A stretch of 64,000 nucleotides of DNA, from positions 1-64,000 of the forward strand of contig NZ_JAGJEA010000018.1 in the NCBI RefSeq assembly GCF_018100805.1, given 5' to 3'. Positions 1 through 9,000 of this stretch are shown here, one piece after another. The stretch comes from Aquimarina sp. MMG016. Its GTDB lineage: Bacteria > Bacteroidota > Bacteroidia > Flavobacteriales > Flavobacteriaceae. Every line of letters starts with the position of its first letter. Within the stretch, counting starts at the first letter, position 1. The notes below the pieces were generated by a model, which searched no databases, was not told the DNA's origin, and was given only the letters and a program-made list of their open reading frames with translations. The position numbers and the translations under genes are program-made.

Positions 1-72
1 TAAAATATCGTATTTTTATGACCTAAGCTTGGGAAAAGGGCTTTACATAGGACAAATTGTTATATACTTTTT

Positions 73-561
73 TTATTCATTAGTTGTGAGTTCAACAATT
101 TTATTAATGTCATTGAATTTGGAAATTATCAATTCCATTTCATTATTCGGATACATTCTCTCTTTTCCAAATTTCTCTCTACAAGTTTTATAGTCAGATA
201 TTGCATTAAATTTCTCTCCAAAGTTTGAGATAATCCCTGTCGGATAAAAGCATAATATTTGGGTTTTTACCTTTTCCCCAATTTTATATTTTATTTTTAA
301 TTGATCCCAATCTGATTCCGATTCTATCATTGATTCTTTCCACAAAATGTCGAATTCTTCTTTTGAACCTGAGTTCATAAATTCTAATCCTTCTTTTAGA
401 CTTCCTTCTGGCAAAAAATAAGGTTCTTGTTCAATTGTCAAATAGGTATTGATTAATTCATTCTCTGTTTTATAAATAGCTCTTTCACAGTAGAATTCAT
501 CATCCAATTCAAAGAAGCATTCAGTTTTATTTTCGTCAGTATATTTAAAGTAGCTTTTCAT
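73..561 (-). CDS. Hypothetical protein, 162 aa
   Basis: I do not recognise the family. The protein is acidic and soluble-looking, with no signal peptide or membrane segment, and is rich in Glu, Lys, Asp and Ile. It starts at an ATG (559-561) and reads leftward. A repeat shared with the sequence just upstream of the AraC gene at 1229-2095 lies 16-33 bases upstream of its start (577-594), so it may be a passenger gene in a cassette-like array. The coding call rests on a long clean frame with ordinary codon use; no function can be given. Confidence 0.6.
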   Translation of the reverse strand: MKSYFKYTDENKTECFFELDDEFYCERAIYKTENELINTYLTIEQEPYFLPEGSLKEGLEFMNSGSKEEFDILWKESMIESESDWDQLKIKYKIGEKVKTQILCFYPTGIISNFGEKFNAISDYKTCREKFGKERMYPNNEMELIISKFNDINKIVELTTNE

Positions 562-725
562 TTAAAATTTCATTGTGCTCAAATGGTATACAACGGTCTC
601 GTATAAACGCAGTAGCGGATTTTAAGCCACTGCATTTCGGTTAGAAAGATACTTAAATTTAAACAAAACGGTTCAGGCTTAGACCTGAACCGCTTATTGC
701 GTTTATACATTGTTGTGTGCCGTTT
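562..725. repeat. Nested inverted repeats, attC-like junction
   Basis: This intergenic stretch is largely foldable. An outer arm GTATAAACGCA (601-611) pairs perfectly with TGCGTTTATAC (698-708). Inside it is a hairpin CGGTTCAGG/CCTGAACCG (669-677 with 684-692). The outermost arms 585-594 and 712-721 pair imperfectly. It lies directly after the 3' end of the NTF2-like gene when read leftward, which is where an integron cassette recombination site would lie. The core boxes only loosely match the integron consensus, so another class of palindromic element is possible. Confidence 0.5.
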
Positions 726-1124
726 TTATTTGAATACTGGTGCCATATCCATATACAGTCGAACTGATTTGACCTTTCCATTGTCGTTCAAGTCAGTAAA
801 TGCAACTGCTTTTACCGTTGCATTTTTTCCATCGTGTCGCTTATAATGGTTTAAGGCTTCGAGAACATAATTCTTGTCTGTGCCATAAATGTTAGTCAAA
901 TCGTGTTCGATACTCATAAAACTTTGCCAATACTCATCAAGTCCTTTTAAGATGGTTTCCTTTCCAATGCCAAACTGCTCGTTGTTAAACCACATTTGCA
1001 CATCATCGGCAAGAAATTTACCGTAAGTTTCTACGTCTTTTTTATCCATAGCTTCCAGATACGACAAATAGTTTCTGTAAGCGTCTGTTGAAAGTTGATT
1101 TACATTTAGATTTTGAGTTTTCAT
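726..1124 (-). CDS. NTF2/SnoaL-like small protein, 132 aa
   Basis: A small cone-shaped alpha+beta protein of the nuclear transport factor 2/SnoaL-like superfamily. Seen: an N-terminal helix with YRNYLSYLEAMDKKDVETY, then a loop with a DVQMWFNN segment and C-terminal strands ending in a YMDMAPVFK segment, typical of this fold. Members are often isomerases, hydratases or ligand binders; the substrate is not predictable here. The frame stays open upstream to 1175, but the ATG at 1122-1124 (MKTQNLN) fits the family length and has an A/T-rich leader, so I chose it. The AraC regulator at 1229-2095 lies upstream in the same direction, 104 bases away, and probably controls it. Confidence 0.75.
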   Translation of the reverse strand: MKTQNLNVNQLSTDAYRNYLSYLEAMDKKDVETYGKFLADDVQMWFNNEQFGIGKETILKGLDEYWQSFMSIEHDLTNIYGTDKNYVLEALNHYKRHDGKNATVKAVAFTDLNDNGKVKSVRLYMDMAPVFK

Positions 1125-1228
1125 AATTACTGTCTTTTTAATTACTAATTTATTACAGCACAAATATCGAAACACTCAAAAGGCAAGTGTTAGTGCGAAA
1201 ATCGGTTAGTCTGGTACTTTTTACGGAT

Positions 1229-2095
1229 TTAAGAGTTTGAGCGGTAATCCGAGGGTGTAAGGCCTATTTTTTTCTTAAAAAACTTGGTGAAATAGGACTG
1301 GTCTTCAAAACCTAACCAATACATTATTTCTTTTATTTCCATTGCTGTTTGTTTGAGCAAGCTCTGACTTTCAATCAATATCAATGCTTCAATAGATTGT
1401 TTGACTGTTTTGCCAACAGTTTCTTTGAGGACATCAGATAGATGTTTTGAGCTAAGGTTCATATTATCGGCATAGAAACGGACACTTTTTTGAGTGCGAT
1501 AATTCTTGGTCAAAAGGTCATTAAACTCACGAGTGATTTGTTCATTTCTTGAGAACAAATGTTCGCTTGAATTCTCTAAGTAGATTGAATTGATGAACTC
1601 AAGAATAGAAAATAAGATACCTGTGGCAATATTTTGGTCGGCTTTGAATTTTTCTAACGTTTCGAGCAACTCATTTAAGTTAGAATAGGCCTCATCTGTC
1701 AACTCGATAACGTGATTTGCTCCAACCTTAAAAAAATCGTAGTCTAAAAGAAAATTATCATAGAAAGGCTTTTTGAAAAGTGATTCCTTAAAAAATACGG
1801 TTGTATTGTTCATATTCCAGTTATTGGATATCCAATTTCTCACAATTCCTGGCCCAACTATGGTAAGTGATTTTTTCTTTAGATTGTATGTATTAATACC
1901 TACTTGAAGTTTGCATTCGCTTTCGTGCAATAACCCGAAAACATAAAAATGACTTCTGTAGGGATAATTTATTCCATCGCTTTTTTCGAAATCTTTTTCA
2001 GTTGCGATGTATAATGGAATTTGTGGTTCGTTTTTGATTAGTATCTCACGAAGATATTGTTGGTATTCAAATTCTTTTGGAACATTATTTATCAT
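1229..2095 (-). CDS. AraC-family transcriptional regulator, 288 aa
   Basis: A DNA-binding regulator with an N-terminal cupin-like sensing half (about residues 20-170) and a C-terminal double helix-turn-helix (about 190-286). Seen in the C-terminal half: the first helix-turn-helix around FYADNMNLSSKHLSDVLKE and the second around EIMYWLGFEDQSYFTKFFKK followed by GLTPSDYR, the standard AraC signature. It reads leftward into the NTF2-like gene, so control of that gene is likely but not shown. The pair is enclosed by a perfect 14-base inverted repeat (708-721 and 2117-2130), suggesting the two moved as one unit. Confidence 0.9.
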   Translation of the reverse strand: MINNVPKEFEYQQYLREILIKNEPQIPLYIATEKDFEKSDGINYPYRSHFYVFGLLHESECKLQVGINTYNLKKKSLTIVGPGIVRNWISNNWNMNNTTVFFKESLFKKPFYDNFLLDYDFFKVGANHVIELTDEAYSNLNELLETLEKFKADQNIATGILFSILEFINSIYLENSSEHLFSRNEQITREFNDLLTKNYRTQKSVRFYADNMNLSSKHLSDVLKETVGKTVKQSIEALILIESQSLLKQTAMEIKEIMYWLGFEDQSYFTKFFKKKIGLTPSDYRSNS

Positions 2096-2459
2096 TCGTA
2101 AAGTGGTTGTTCAAATGGCACACAACAATGGAATAAAAGACATATGTCCTTTATATCCATTATATAAACGTTTACAAACGTATAATTCTACGGCTTTTCT
2201 ATTTCTTTTACTAAATAAACATAAAATACCCTCTAAATCAAAATATATTTATTTTATCCTACGATATCATCAAAATAAAAGGCTTCACTTTTTTAAAAAC
2301 AGAATTCCACTAATAAAAAGTCCCAAACCTAAAGCTTGGGACTTTTCTAACTAAAAACAATTAAACTAAATGGGGAAAACTTATGTAAATAGCTGTACAT
2401 ATTATTAGTTTCTAATAAGATGGCAGCCTTTGTTATTTTAAGCTAAAACACCTTCTATT
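2096..2459. other. Intergenic region with repeat end and terminator
   Basis: About 360 bases without a convincing gene. It holds the repeat GGCACACAACAATG (2117-2130), which is the inverse of 708-721, and a terminator hairpin at 2315-2346. The rest is plain A/T-rich sequence. Confidence 0.6.
2315..2350 (-). terminator. Rho-independent terminator of the astacin-chitinase operon
   Basis: AAAAAGTCCCAA (2315-2326) and TTGGGACTTTT (2336-2346) form a stem of 11 base pairs around a short loop. Read leftward the hairpin is followed by a T-run. It lies about 110 bases past the stop of the metalloprotease gene and is a good end point for the leftward transcript. Confidence 0.7.
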
Positions 2460-3491
2460 TTAGCTAATGTAATACCAGGTAGTACCGCGTAATTCTACTC
2501 TCCTCCATCGGTTCTGGCTATTATCCCAATACCACCATACATCACTCCACCTATACACGGTAACGCCATAAATGGTATAATAGTTACCATTTTCATATTG
2601 TTGTCCTCCACCATCACCGGGATACATTTTGTTAATCCCTGTTAGATCTCCTGATGATAATCCACTACGCTGTGTACTATAACCGCTACCGTCTTTTTTG
2701 GTAATGGTACGTTGACCATTCTTAGAGAAAGCTTTAGATCCGTACATCATAATAGATCCAAAATCCAAGCTATTGGTATATTCATCACCATCTCTACCAC
2801 GCTGTACATAAGTCTGAAAATTATGCTCTTTACCAGATTGTATATTCTGCCATCTGATCGTAATCCAGTTATCTCTATCTGCACGGCTCTGCTCATGCCA
2901 TAATCCTACTGCATGACCAATCTCATGAATGGTACTACCGGTAGAACAACCGTCTGCCAGATTGATATTTTGGCGACCTCCTACCATACCTACGCTAGAA
3001 GAACACCCTGACCCTTTTCTAAAACGCACATAATTAGACTGATTACTGCGCTGTACAAATCTAAGTGAGGTATTGGCTTCCCAATGTGCAATGGCATCGG
3101 TAACTCTGTATTTTTTTGGTAAGTTACTGTCTATAGTATAATACACGGTATTATTAGGCCATCGTCCTCCGGTTCTACCTACACTTCTTTCTGTTGGAAC
3201 TTCTTCTTCTTCTTCAAAAACCAGTTTGGGAGCTGTAGTGGATAACATATCTTTCTTAAAAATGATATCACCCTCGTATATAAACTCACCATTGACTTCT
3301 TCCACAGGGATTTTCATCCCTCCATAATACATATCCGCTACTTTACCTGTATCTTCGGGATATGCTAGTTCCACAGTTAAATCTTCTCCAGGTAATTCTG
3401 TCCCTGCAGTGTCCAGGTCAATTTCTTCATTGGTACAAGCAACCCATAGCAAACCTACAGCTACCAGTCTTGTGATCTGATTTGTTTTCAT
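2460..3491 (-). CDS. Astacin-type (M12A) zinc metalloprotease lipoprotein, 343 aa
   Basis: A secreted zinc endopeptidase. The N-terminus carries a lipoprotein signal with lipobox LWVAC (Cys19). The acidic segment 20-105 looks like a propeptide. The catalytic domain spans about 106-292: the zinc motif HEIGHAVGLWHE (189-200, ligands His189, His193 and His199, catalytic Glu190) and the Met-turn SIMMY (246-250) are intact. It resembles flavastacin-like enzymes of Flavobacteriia. The last 45 residues (298-343) are unusually rich in Trp and Tyr and are not part of the protease fold. It is the last gene of the leftward chitinase run, 36 bases after the GH18 gene, so it may remove protein from chitin matrices such as crustacean shell. 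That role is inference. Confidence 0.88.
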   Translation of the reverse strand: MKTNQITRLVAVGLLWVACTNEEIDLDTAGTELPGEDLTVELAYPEDTGKVADMYYGGMKIPVEEVNGEFIYEGDIIFKKDMLSTTAPKLVFEEEEEVPTERSVGRTGGRWPNNTVYYTIDSNLPKKYRVTDAIAHWEANTSLRFVQRSNQSNYVRFRKGSGCSSSVGMVGGRQNINLADGCSTGSTIHEIGHAVGLWHEQSRADRDNWITIRWQNIQSGKEHNFQTYVQRGRDGDEYTNSLDFGSIMMYGSKAFSKNGQRTITKKDGSGYSTQRSGLSSGDLTGINKMYPGDGGGQQYENGNYYTIYGVTVYRWSDVWWYWDNSQNRWRRVELRGTTWYYIS

Positions 3492-3527
3492 AATTAAATT
3501 GATTTGTGTTTGTATATAAGTTAAGTT

Positions 3528-5951
3528 TTAATTCTTTATGATACTCCCCGAATAATGCTGGTCAGAAGTTTTTACTTTATAAAAATAAATACCTGATTCT
3601 AAATGTTCTACACTAAAACTAGTATTTATAAGGTCGTTTCTAGTATTCGTTCTCTTATGTTCCAAAACCTTAATTCCTAAGGCATTATAAAACTCTATGA
3701 TCATCTCTGTATTTATATTCATCTTTAGATATAATAATTCTGAAACGGGGTTTGGGTATAATAAAAATTCTACTTGGGGTATTATCTCTTTCTGCTTAGC
3801 TGGAGATATTCTCTCTCTACTTAATCCGTCCAGATAAGCTCTAACCGGATTAGAGAATGCTCGATTATCAAATTCATCCCAATTAATGGACCAACTCATT
3901 ACACCTCTAAGACTTGGGTATGTTTGGGTTAACGGATATTGCCCTCCAAAAGAATTTCCATTAATAAAATAATCCAAAGCATTGATCACTCCCTGTGGGC
4001 CTGTATACCCATTACCGGCTTGTACATATGCAGGTACACCAATCAACACCTGATCTGGTCTTAGTGGTGGAAAAAACTTAGAAGAGTCCCTGGTAATAGG
4101 AAAACCTTTAAGCAACATGTCTACTAATGATACATAAAAATCTGAATTCCCCATATTGTAGAACTGATCATCGAGTGCTGTAATTGCACCAGAGTTATAG
4201 TATTGTACCTGTAGAAATGTAAGCTTATCGCGTAAAGCATGGATTAGAGGAAGATAGGCTCCTGCCCTACGATCAGCACCTTCTGAAATACCTCCATAAA
4301 AGGAATACCCTAATTGTACAAAGAAAGTTTCGGGAGCCATCGTAAGTATAAAGTCATCACCAAAATGATCACACACACTTCTCACAGCATCAATAGTGTT
4401 AACAATGACAGGTGTGGTAGGGTTTCTGAAATCTGTATCTCCTAAGTTAAAGGACAGCGATTGTCCCTCAAAGTCAATATCCATTCCATCAAAACCATAT
4501 GCTTCTATAATGGTAATTATAGAAGTAATAAATTTATCACGTGCCGAAGCAGTATTTAATTGCACCTGCCCTTCTGCCCCACCAATAGAAACGATTACTT
4601 TTTGACCACGGTCCTGTAACAATCGAATATCTGATCTGAATTCACTTTCGGTATAACCGATAGCATCAAAATCCGAAGATAGCTCGAATCCAATCTCTCC
4701 ATCTGTAGGAGATATCTTGGCCACAGCAAAAGAAACATTGACTACATCCCAGTCTGTTGAAACGTCCTTAAGCCTGATCAAAGTGGATCCATTATTAAAA
4801 TTATGCCAATATCCGTTTAATATTCTTGCCGGAAGTCCTGTAGTTGGTGGATTTACATCTCCTACAGTAATATTCACCGGAACCGAATCACTGGTCGCTC
4901 CCTTATCGTCCACAGCACGAACAACCAGTGTATGATTCCCTTGGGTTGCAATCCAATTACTAGCGTAGGGTGACGTCGTATCTTCTGATATTTTATTCCC
5001 ATCTATAAAAAATTCAACTTTGGCTATTGTTCCATCAGCGTCGTTTGCTGATGCGGTAATACTGACGGTTTGATTTACTTCAAAATTAGAACCATTAGAT
5101 GGTTGTGTAATTGCAACTGTCGGGCTCTGATTATCCGGAGGATTGGTTCCGCATTCTCCTAATTCTTTCCAAGCATTAGGCCAGGCCCATCCGTTCGGGT
5201 CACCAGGAGCATAAGGACCTCCTACTGTGCACCACCCTCCTACCAGGCATTCATACTCTTTGCCAAAGTTTTGCACTTTGTCTCCAGTATTATAGGAAGA
5301 ACCATCAACATATTGAGGAGCATCACAATTACCTGTACCGCCTCCTCCAGTGCCATTAACCGTAATATCTACAGTCGTAGAAAGTGTTGATGCATTTTTA
5401 TCATCAAATGCTTTAGCAGATAATGTGTAGTTTCCTTCTGAAATATTGTTTATAGAAAAACTATATGGTGTTGTGGTATCGGTATGAATTAGAGTACTAT
5501 TACTAAAAAATTCTACCTTGGTTATAGTTCCATCACTATCTGAAGCATTTACATTAATTGTTACATTATCTCCCTGTGTAAAAGTACTTCCGCTTGACGG
5601 GGAAGTAATCACAACTGAAGGTAAAATGTTAGGATCACCTCCAGTTCCATCACAGGCGCCTAGATTTCTCCATTCATCATCTCTACCAGAATACATTTCA
5701 GGGTTTCGGTTTTGGTTCCACCATTTGGCTTCATATAAAACACCATTGTATGTCACCCGATTACCTCCTAAGTAAGTATTACCAGAATTCCAAGCAGGTA
5801 CATCATCACAAGAAGCTATCCACTCATAATTACTGGAAATTATTGTGTTTGCAACCATAAATGGCGTAAATACCATGCCAAACAGAAATAGAATCATCAA
5901 CCAGTAGGATAGCAAGCTTTTTCTTAATTGTAGTTTATGTATTGTTTTCAT
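3528..5951 (-). CDS. Secreted GH18 chitinase with two CBM5/12-like modules and T9SS tail, 807 aa
   Basis: An endo- or processive chitinase. Domains in order: signal or anchor segment (1-38), short CBM5/12-like module with YEAKWWNQ (48-100), Ig-like module (about 108-199), long cysteine-rich CBM-like module with VGGWCTVGGPY (209-267), Ig-like module (275-364), GH18 barrel (about 373-710), and a T9SS type A C-terminal domain (727-807). The GH18 motif DGMDIDFE (488-495) has the proton donor Glu495, and MAPET and WSINWD are also present as in bacterial ChiC/ChiD-like enzymes. Its GH18 domain closely resembles the third GH18 domain of the 1988-aa chitinase at 10425-16391. Gaps of 36 and 72 bases to its neighbours suggest one operon. 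Export by T9SS is inferred from the C-terminal YPNP start and the closing strands. Confidence 0.93.
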   Translation of the reverse strand: MKTIHKLQLRKSLLSYWLMILFLFGMVFTPFMVANTIISSNYEWIASCDDVPAWNSGNTYLGGNRVTYNGVLYEAKWWNQNRNPEMYSGRDDEWRNLGACDGTGGDPNILPSVVITSPSSGSTFTQGDNVTINVNASDSDGTITKVEFFSNSTLIHTDTTTPYSFSINNISEGNYTLSAKAFDDKNASTLSTTVDITVNGTGGGGTGNCDAPQYVDGSSYNTGDKVQNFGKEYECLVGGWCTVGGPYAPGDPNGWAWPNAWKELGECGTNPPDNQSPTVAITQPSNGSNFEVNQTVSITASANDADGTIAKVEFFIDGNKISEDTTSPYASNWIATQGNHTLVVRAVDDKGATSDSVPVNITVGDVNPPTTGLPARILNGYWHNFNNGSTLIRLKDVSTDWDVVNVSFAVAKISPTDGEIGFELSSDFDAIGYTESEFRSDIRLLQDRGQKVIVSIGGAEGQVQLNTASARDKFITSIITIIEAYGFDGMDIDFEGQSLSFNLGDTDFRNPTTPVIVNTIDAVRSVCDHFGDDFILTMAPETFFVQLGYSFYGGISEGADRRAGAYLPLIHALRDKLTFLQVQYYNSGAITALDDQFYNMGNSDFYVSLVDMLLKGFPITRDSSKFFPPLRPDQVLIGVPAYVQAGNGYTGPQGVINALDYFINGNSFGGQYPLTQTYPSLRGVMSWSINWDEFDNRAFSNPVRAYLDGLSRERISPAKQKEIIPQVEFLLYPNPVSELLYLKMNINTEMIIEFYNALGIKVLEHKRTNTRNDLINTSFSVEHLESGIYFYKVKTSDQHYSGSIIKN

Positions 5952-6023
5952 TTTAAAGTTTGTTTTTTTGATCTGTCCGAGCTACAAGATCAAGTCCTGC
6001 AAGAGTCTGACAGCTCCTTAAGG

Positions 6024-9000
6024 TTATCTTTTTACAATCTTAAAAGTCTTAGTTTCTTTTCCGAATTGTACTCGAAAGAAATACATTCCAGAAGGCAGAG
6101 CAGATACATCTTGAGTGATCTGCTGATTCCCGCTTTTAAGATTTGTATCTATTGCATTAAAAACTTTATGTCCATTAAAATCTATGATACTGATAGAAAC
6201 TTTAGTTTGCTGAAGTGTATTAAAACTAAATCGCAATTCATCCTCAAATGGATTAGGTGCTACCTCAACCTCTAGCATATTTTCTAAAATGTTATCAGAA
6301 GCTATCCTCCTTGCATCATCTTCAGGTTCCAAACCAAAGAAAGGTCCCATTGTAGCGCAACCGCACTCAGAACAATCATCCGTTGTGTCCAGATCATTGT
6401 TTACATTCAGTATTCCTGTAAATCGTTCATAAAAACCAATGCGCCCTAGTACTTTTGGAATTTCGGTTCCACTACCACATTCTAATCCACCATTAATAAT
6501 ATTGACAGTCATCCCAAAACCAGGTTTTCTATTCTTACTCTGGTCATACGCAGAAGGAATCCAGTTCCCCACCATCACATCATGGGCAGAAGGTTTAGGG
6601 TGTTGTGGGGTCATCCAGAACCAGATTGCTGTCTGAAATGCCAAAGCAGCGTCTTGCAACACCTGCTCAGGATTATTGAGCATCACATTTTTATCGCCAA
6701 ACAAGAATTCACTTACTTGCCCATAATTATAATTCCAACTTAGCTGTATTGGCCCACGACCGTGATATGATTTACCCGGCGCAGGTGGGTAAGCTATATT
6801 GCCTTCATCACGATACCCTATATTAGTTGTTCCTTCATAACCTTGTTCTTCTCTAAAATGTAAACCCCAGGAATACGGGCCACCTGGAGCAGTCGCCCAT
6901 CCTCCTGTAGTTTCCTGCCCAATATTGGCTAGAAAAGCGGCTAATTCTCGCTTAATTGTAGTCTGATTACCTTCATTGGCAAATGTTCCATAATCCACGA
7001 CTTGTGTTATAATAGGTTTGGATTGGTTCCAGTCTGCATCAAAATCAGGATCTGTTCTAATTACTGAAGACTGATTTGTGGTTTTATCTTTTCGGGTAAG
7101 TCTGTATAAGTTGGTTCCTTTCCTACGTTCGAAAGTAATTTCGATATTATTCATTCTCTGGATAGCTTCAACAAAAGACTCATATGTAAAGAAATCTTTT
7201 GTAGGATCTAACTCATAGGTTGTTAAATCTGTACCATATCGATATGGAAAGAATTCATTATATTCTTCCTTCGAGATTAAAAAATCTCCTCCTTGAATAG
7301 GTTCTTTTATAGTAACCTGAATAGTAAAATTGGTATATCCTTCTTCATTATCTACAGCTTGTGCACCGTAGCTGAAAGTACCATAGTTATAAAACGTCCA
7401 ATCTGATTGATAGATATCATTACCCTGAGAAAGTAATGGTAATGTTCCTCCTCCTACTTCTACGGTGATACGCTGAATAGTGCCATCTGGATCTACAGCG
7501 CTTACCTGCAATGGAATGGTAATGGGCAAGGTTTCGGTATATACCACAGCAGGAGTTAAAACGGTTACTTGAGGAAGTTGATTAACCGGGGTTCCTGTGC
7601 AGGCACCTAATTCATCCCAGGCATATGGCCAGGCCCAACCTTCTTGGGGGGTATAAGCACCTCCGGCAGAGCACCATCCTCCTACTTTGCATTTATATTT
7701 CTTACCTAAATACTGTACTTCATCACCAGTTTGATAGGTATTTCCATCGACATATACCACTAGACTACAATTATCACCTCCAGTATCTTGGTTTACGACA
7801 ATATTTACTGTACTAGATGTAGTGGCTCCACCTTGGTTATCTACCGCAATCGCCTTTAATTGATGTGCCCCATCAACTGGGGAGAATGTAATTTCATATG
7901 GTGATGTGTTATCTGATCCTATAGCGACATCATCCATAAAGAAAGTGATATCATTAATACTACCATCTATATCAGAAGCTGCTACCATTATAGTCACCTG
8001 ATCACCAGACTCGAATTGAGCTCCTTCATTTGGACTTGTAATACTTACTGTTGGTAATTGATTGTCACTACCTCCATCACAAGGGCCTAATTCCTCCCAG
8101 GCACTTGGCCAAGCCCAGTCATCAGGACCCCCGGGAGTATAAACCCCTCCTATAGAACACCATCCACCTACTTTACACTTATATTTTTTATCAAAATTTT
8201 GTACCTCATCACCAGTTTGATAAGTAGCTCCGTTTTGATATAGTGCTACATCACAAGTTGCTTTTGAGGTTTCTCCTTCTGAAAAGGTTAAAGCATCACA
8301 ATCTCCTATTTTTTTCCAGGCATTAGACCATGCCCATCCTTGACCTGGAGCATAAGGTCCCCCAACAGTACACCATCCTCCTACAATGCATTCATATGTT
8401 TTACCTACATTTTGTACAATAGCTCCAGTTTCATAGGCAGATCCGTCAATATATGTTTCGGCACCACAATTGTCACCTCCACCTCCTGATGTATTTACTG
8501 TGATCTTAACAACTGAGGAAGTAGTGTCATCTCCATCATTATCATATGCTTTTGCCCTCAAACTGTAACTACCCTGTGGAATGTTATTCCATACATATGT
8601 ATATGGGATACTAGTATCTGTATCTAATAATACATTATTATTATAAAATTCGACTTTGGTGATGTTACCATCACTATCAGAAGCGTTAGCAGCTATTGAA
8701 ACAGAATTACCTTCAATAAAGGTTTGGTTGTTGGAAGGTGAGGTAATAGCACACACAGGTGGTTGATTGACAGGTATTGTACTATTAGAAAACACTAAAT
8801 AGTCTAAATTAAAATCATCGCTATCCATCACTATGCGGATAACTTGTTCCCCTTGATTTAAAGTAACATTAGTTGTTACGGTTTGCCAGTTTTGCCATCC
8901 TTCGGTATTAGGCACATTGATCTGCCCGCTTATATTTTGACCATCTACTTCGATGTGGAACTTTCTTCCCGAAGTTATGGCTGCAACTCTTGACTCTAAT

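Noticed and set aside
2007..2354. Rightward 115-codon frame
   Set aside because: Overlaps the 5' end of the AraC gene and runs through the repeat and terminator; looks like a chance frame.
5937..6275. Rightward 112-codon frame
   Set aside because: Opposite to the T9SS C-terminal domain of the GH5-GH19 enzyme, which is clearly coding on the other strand.
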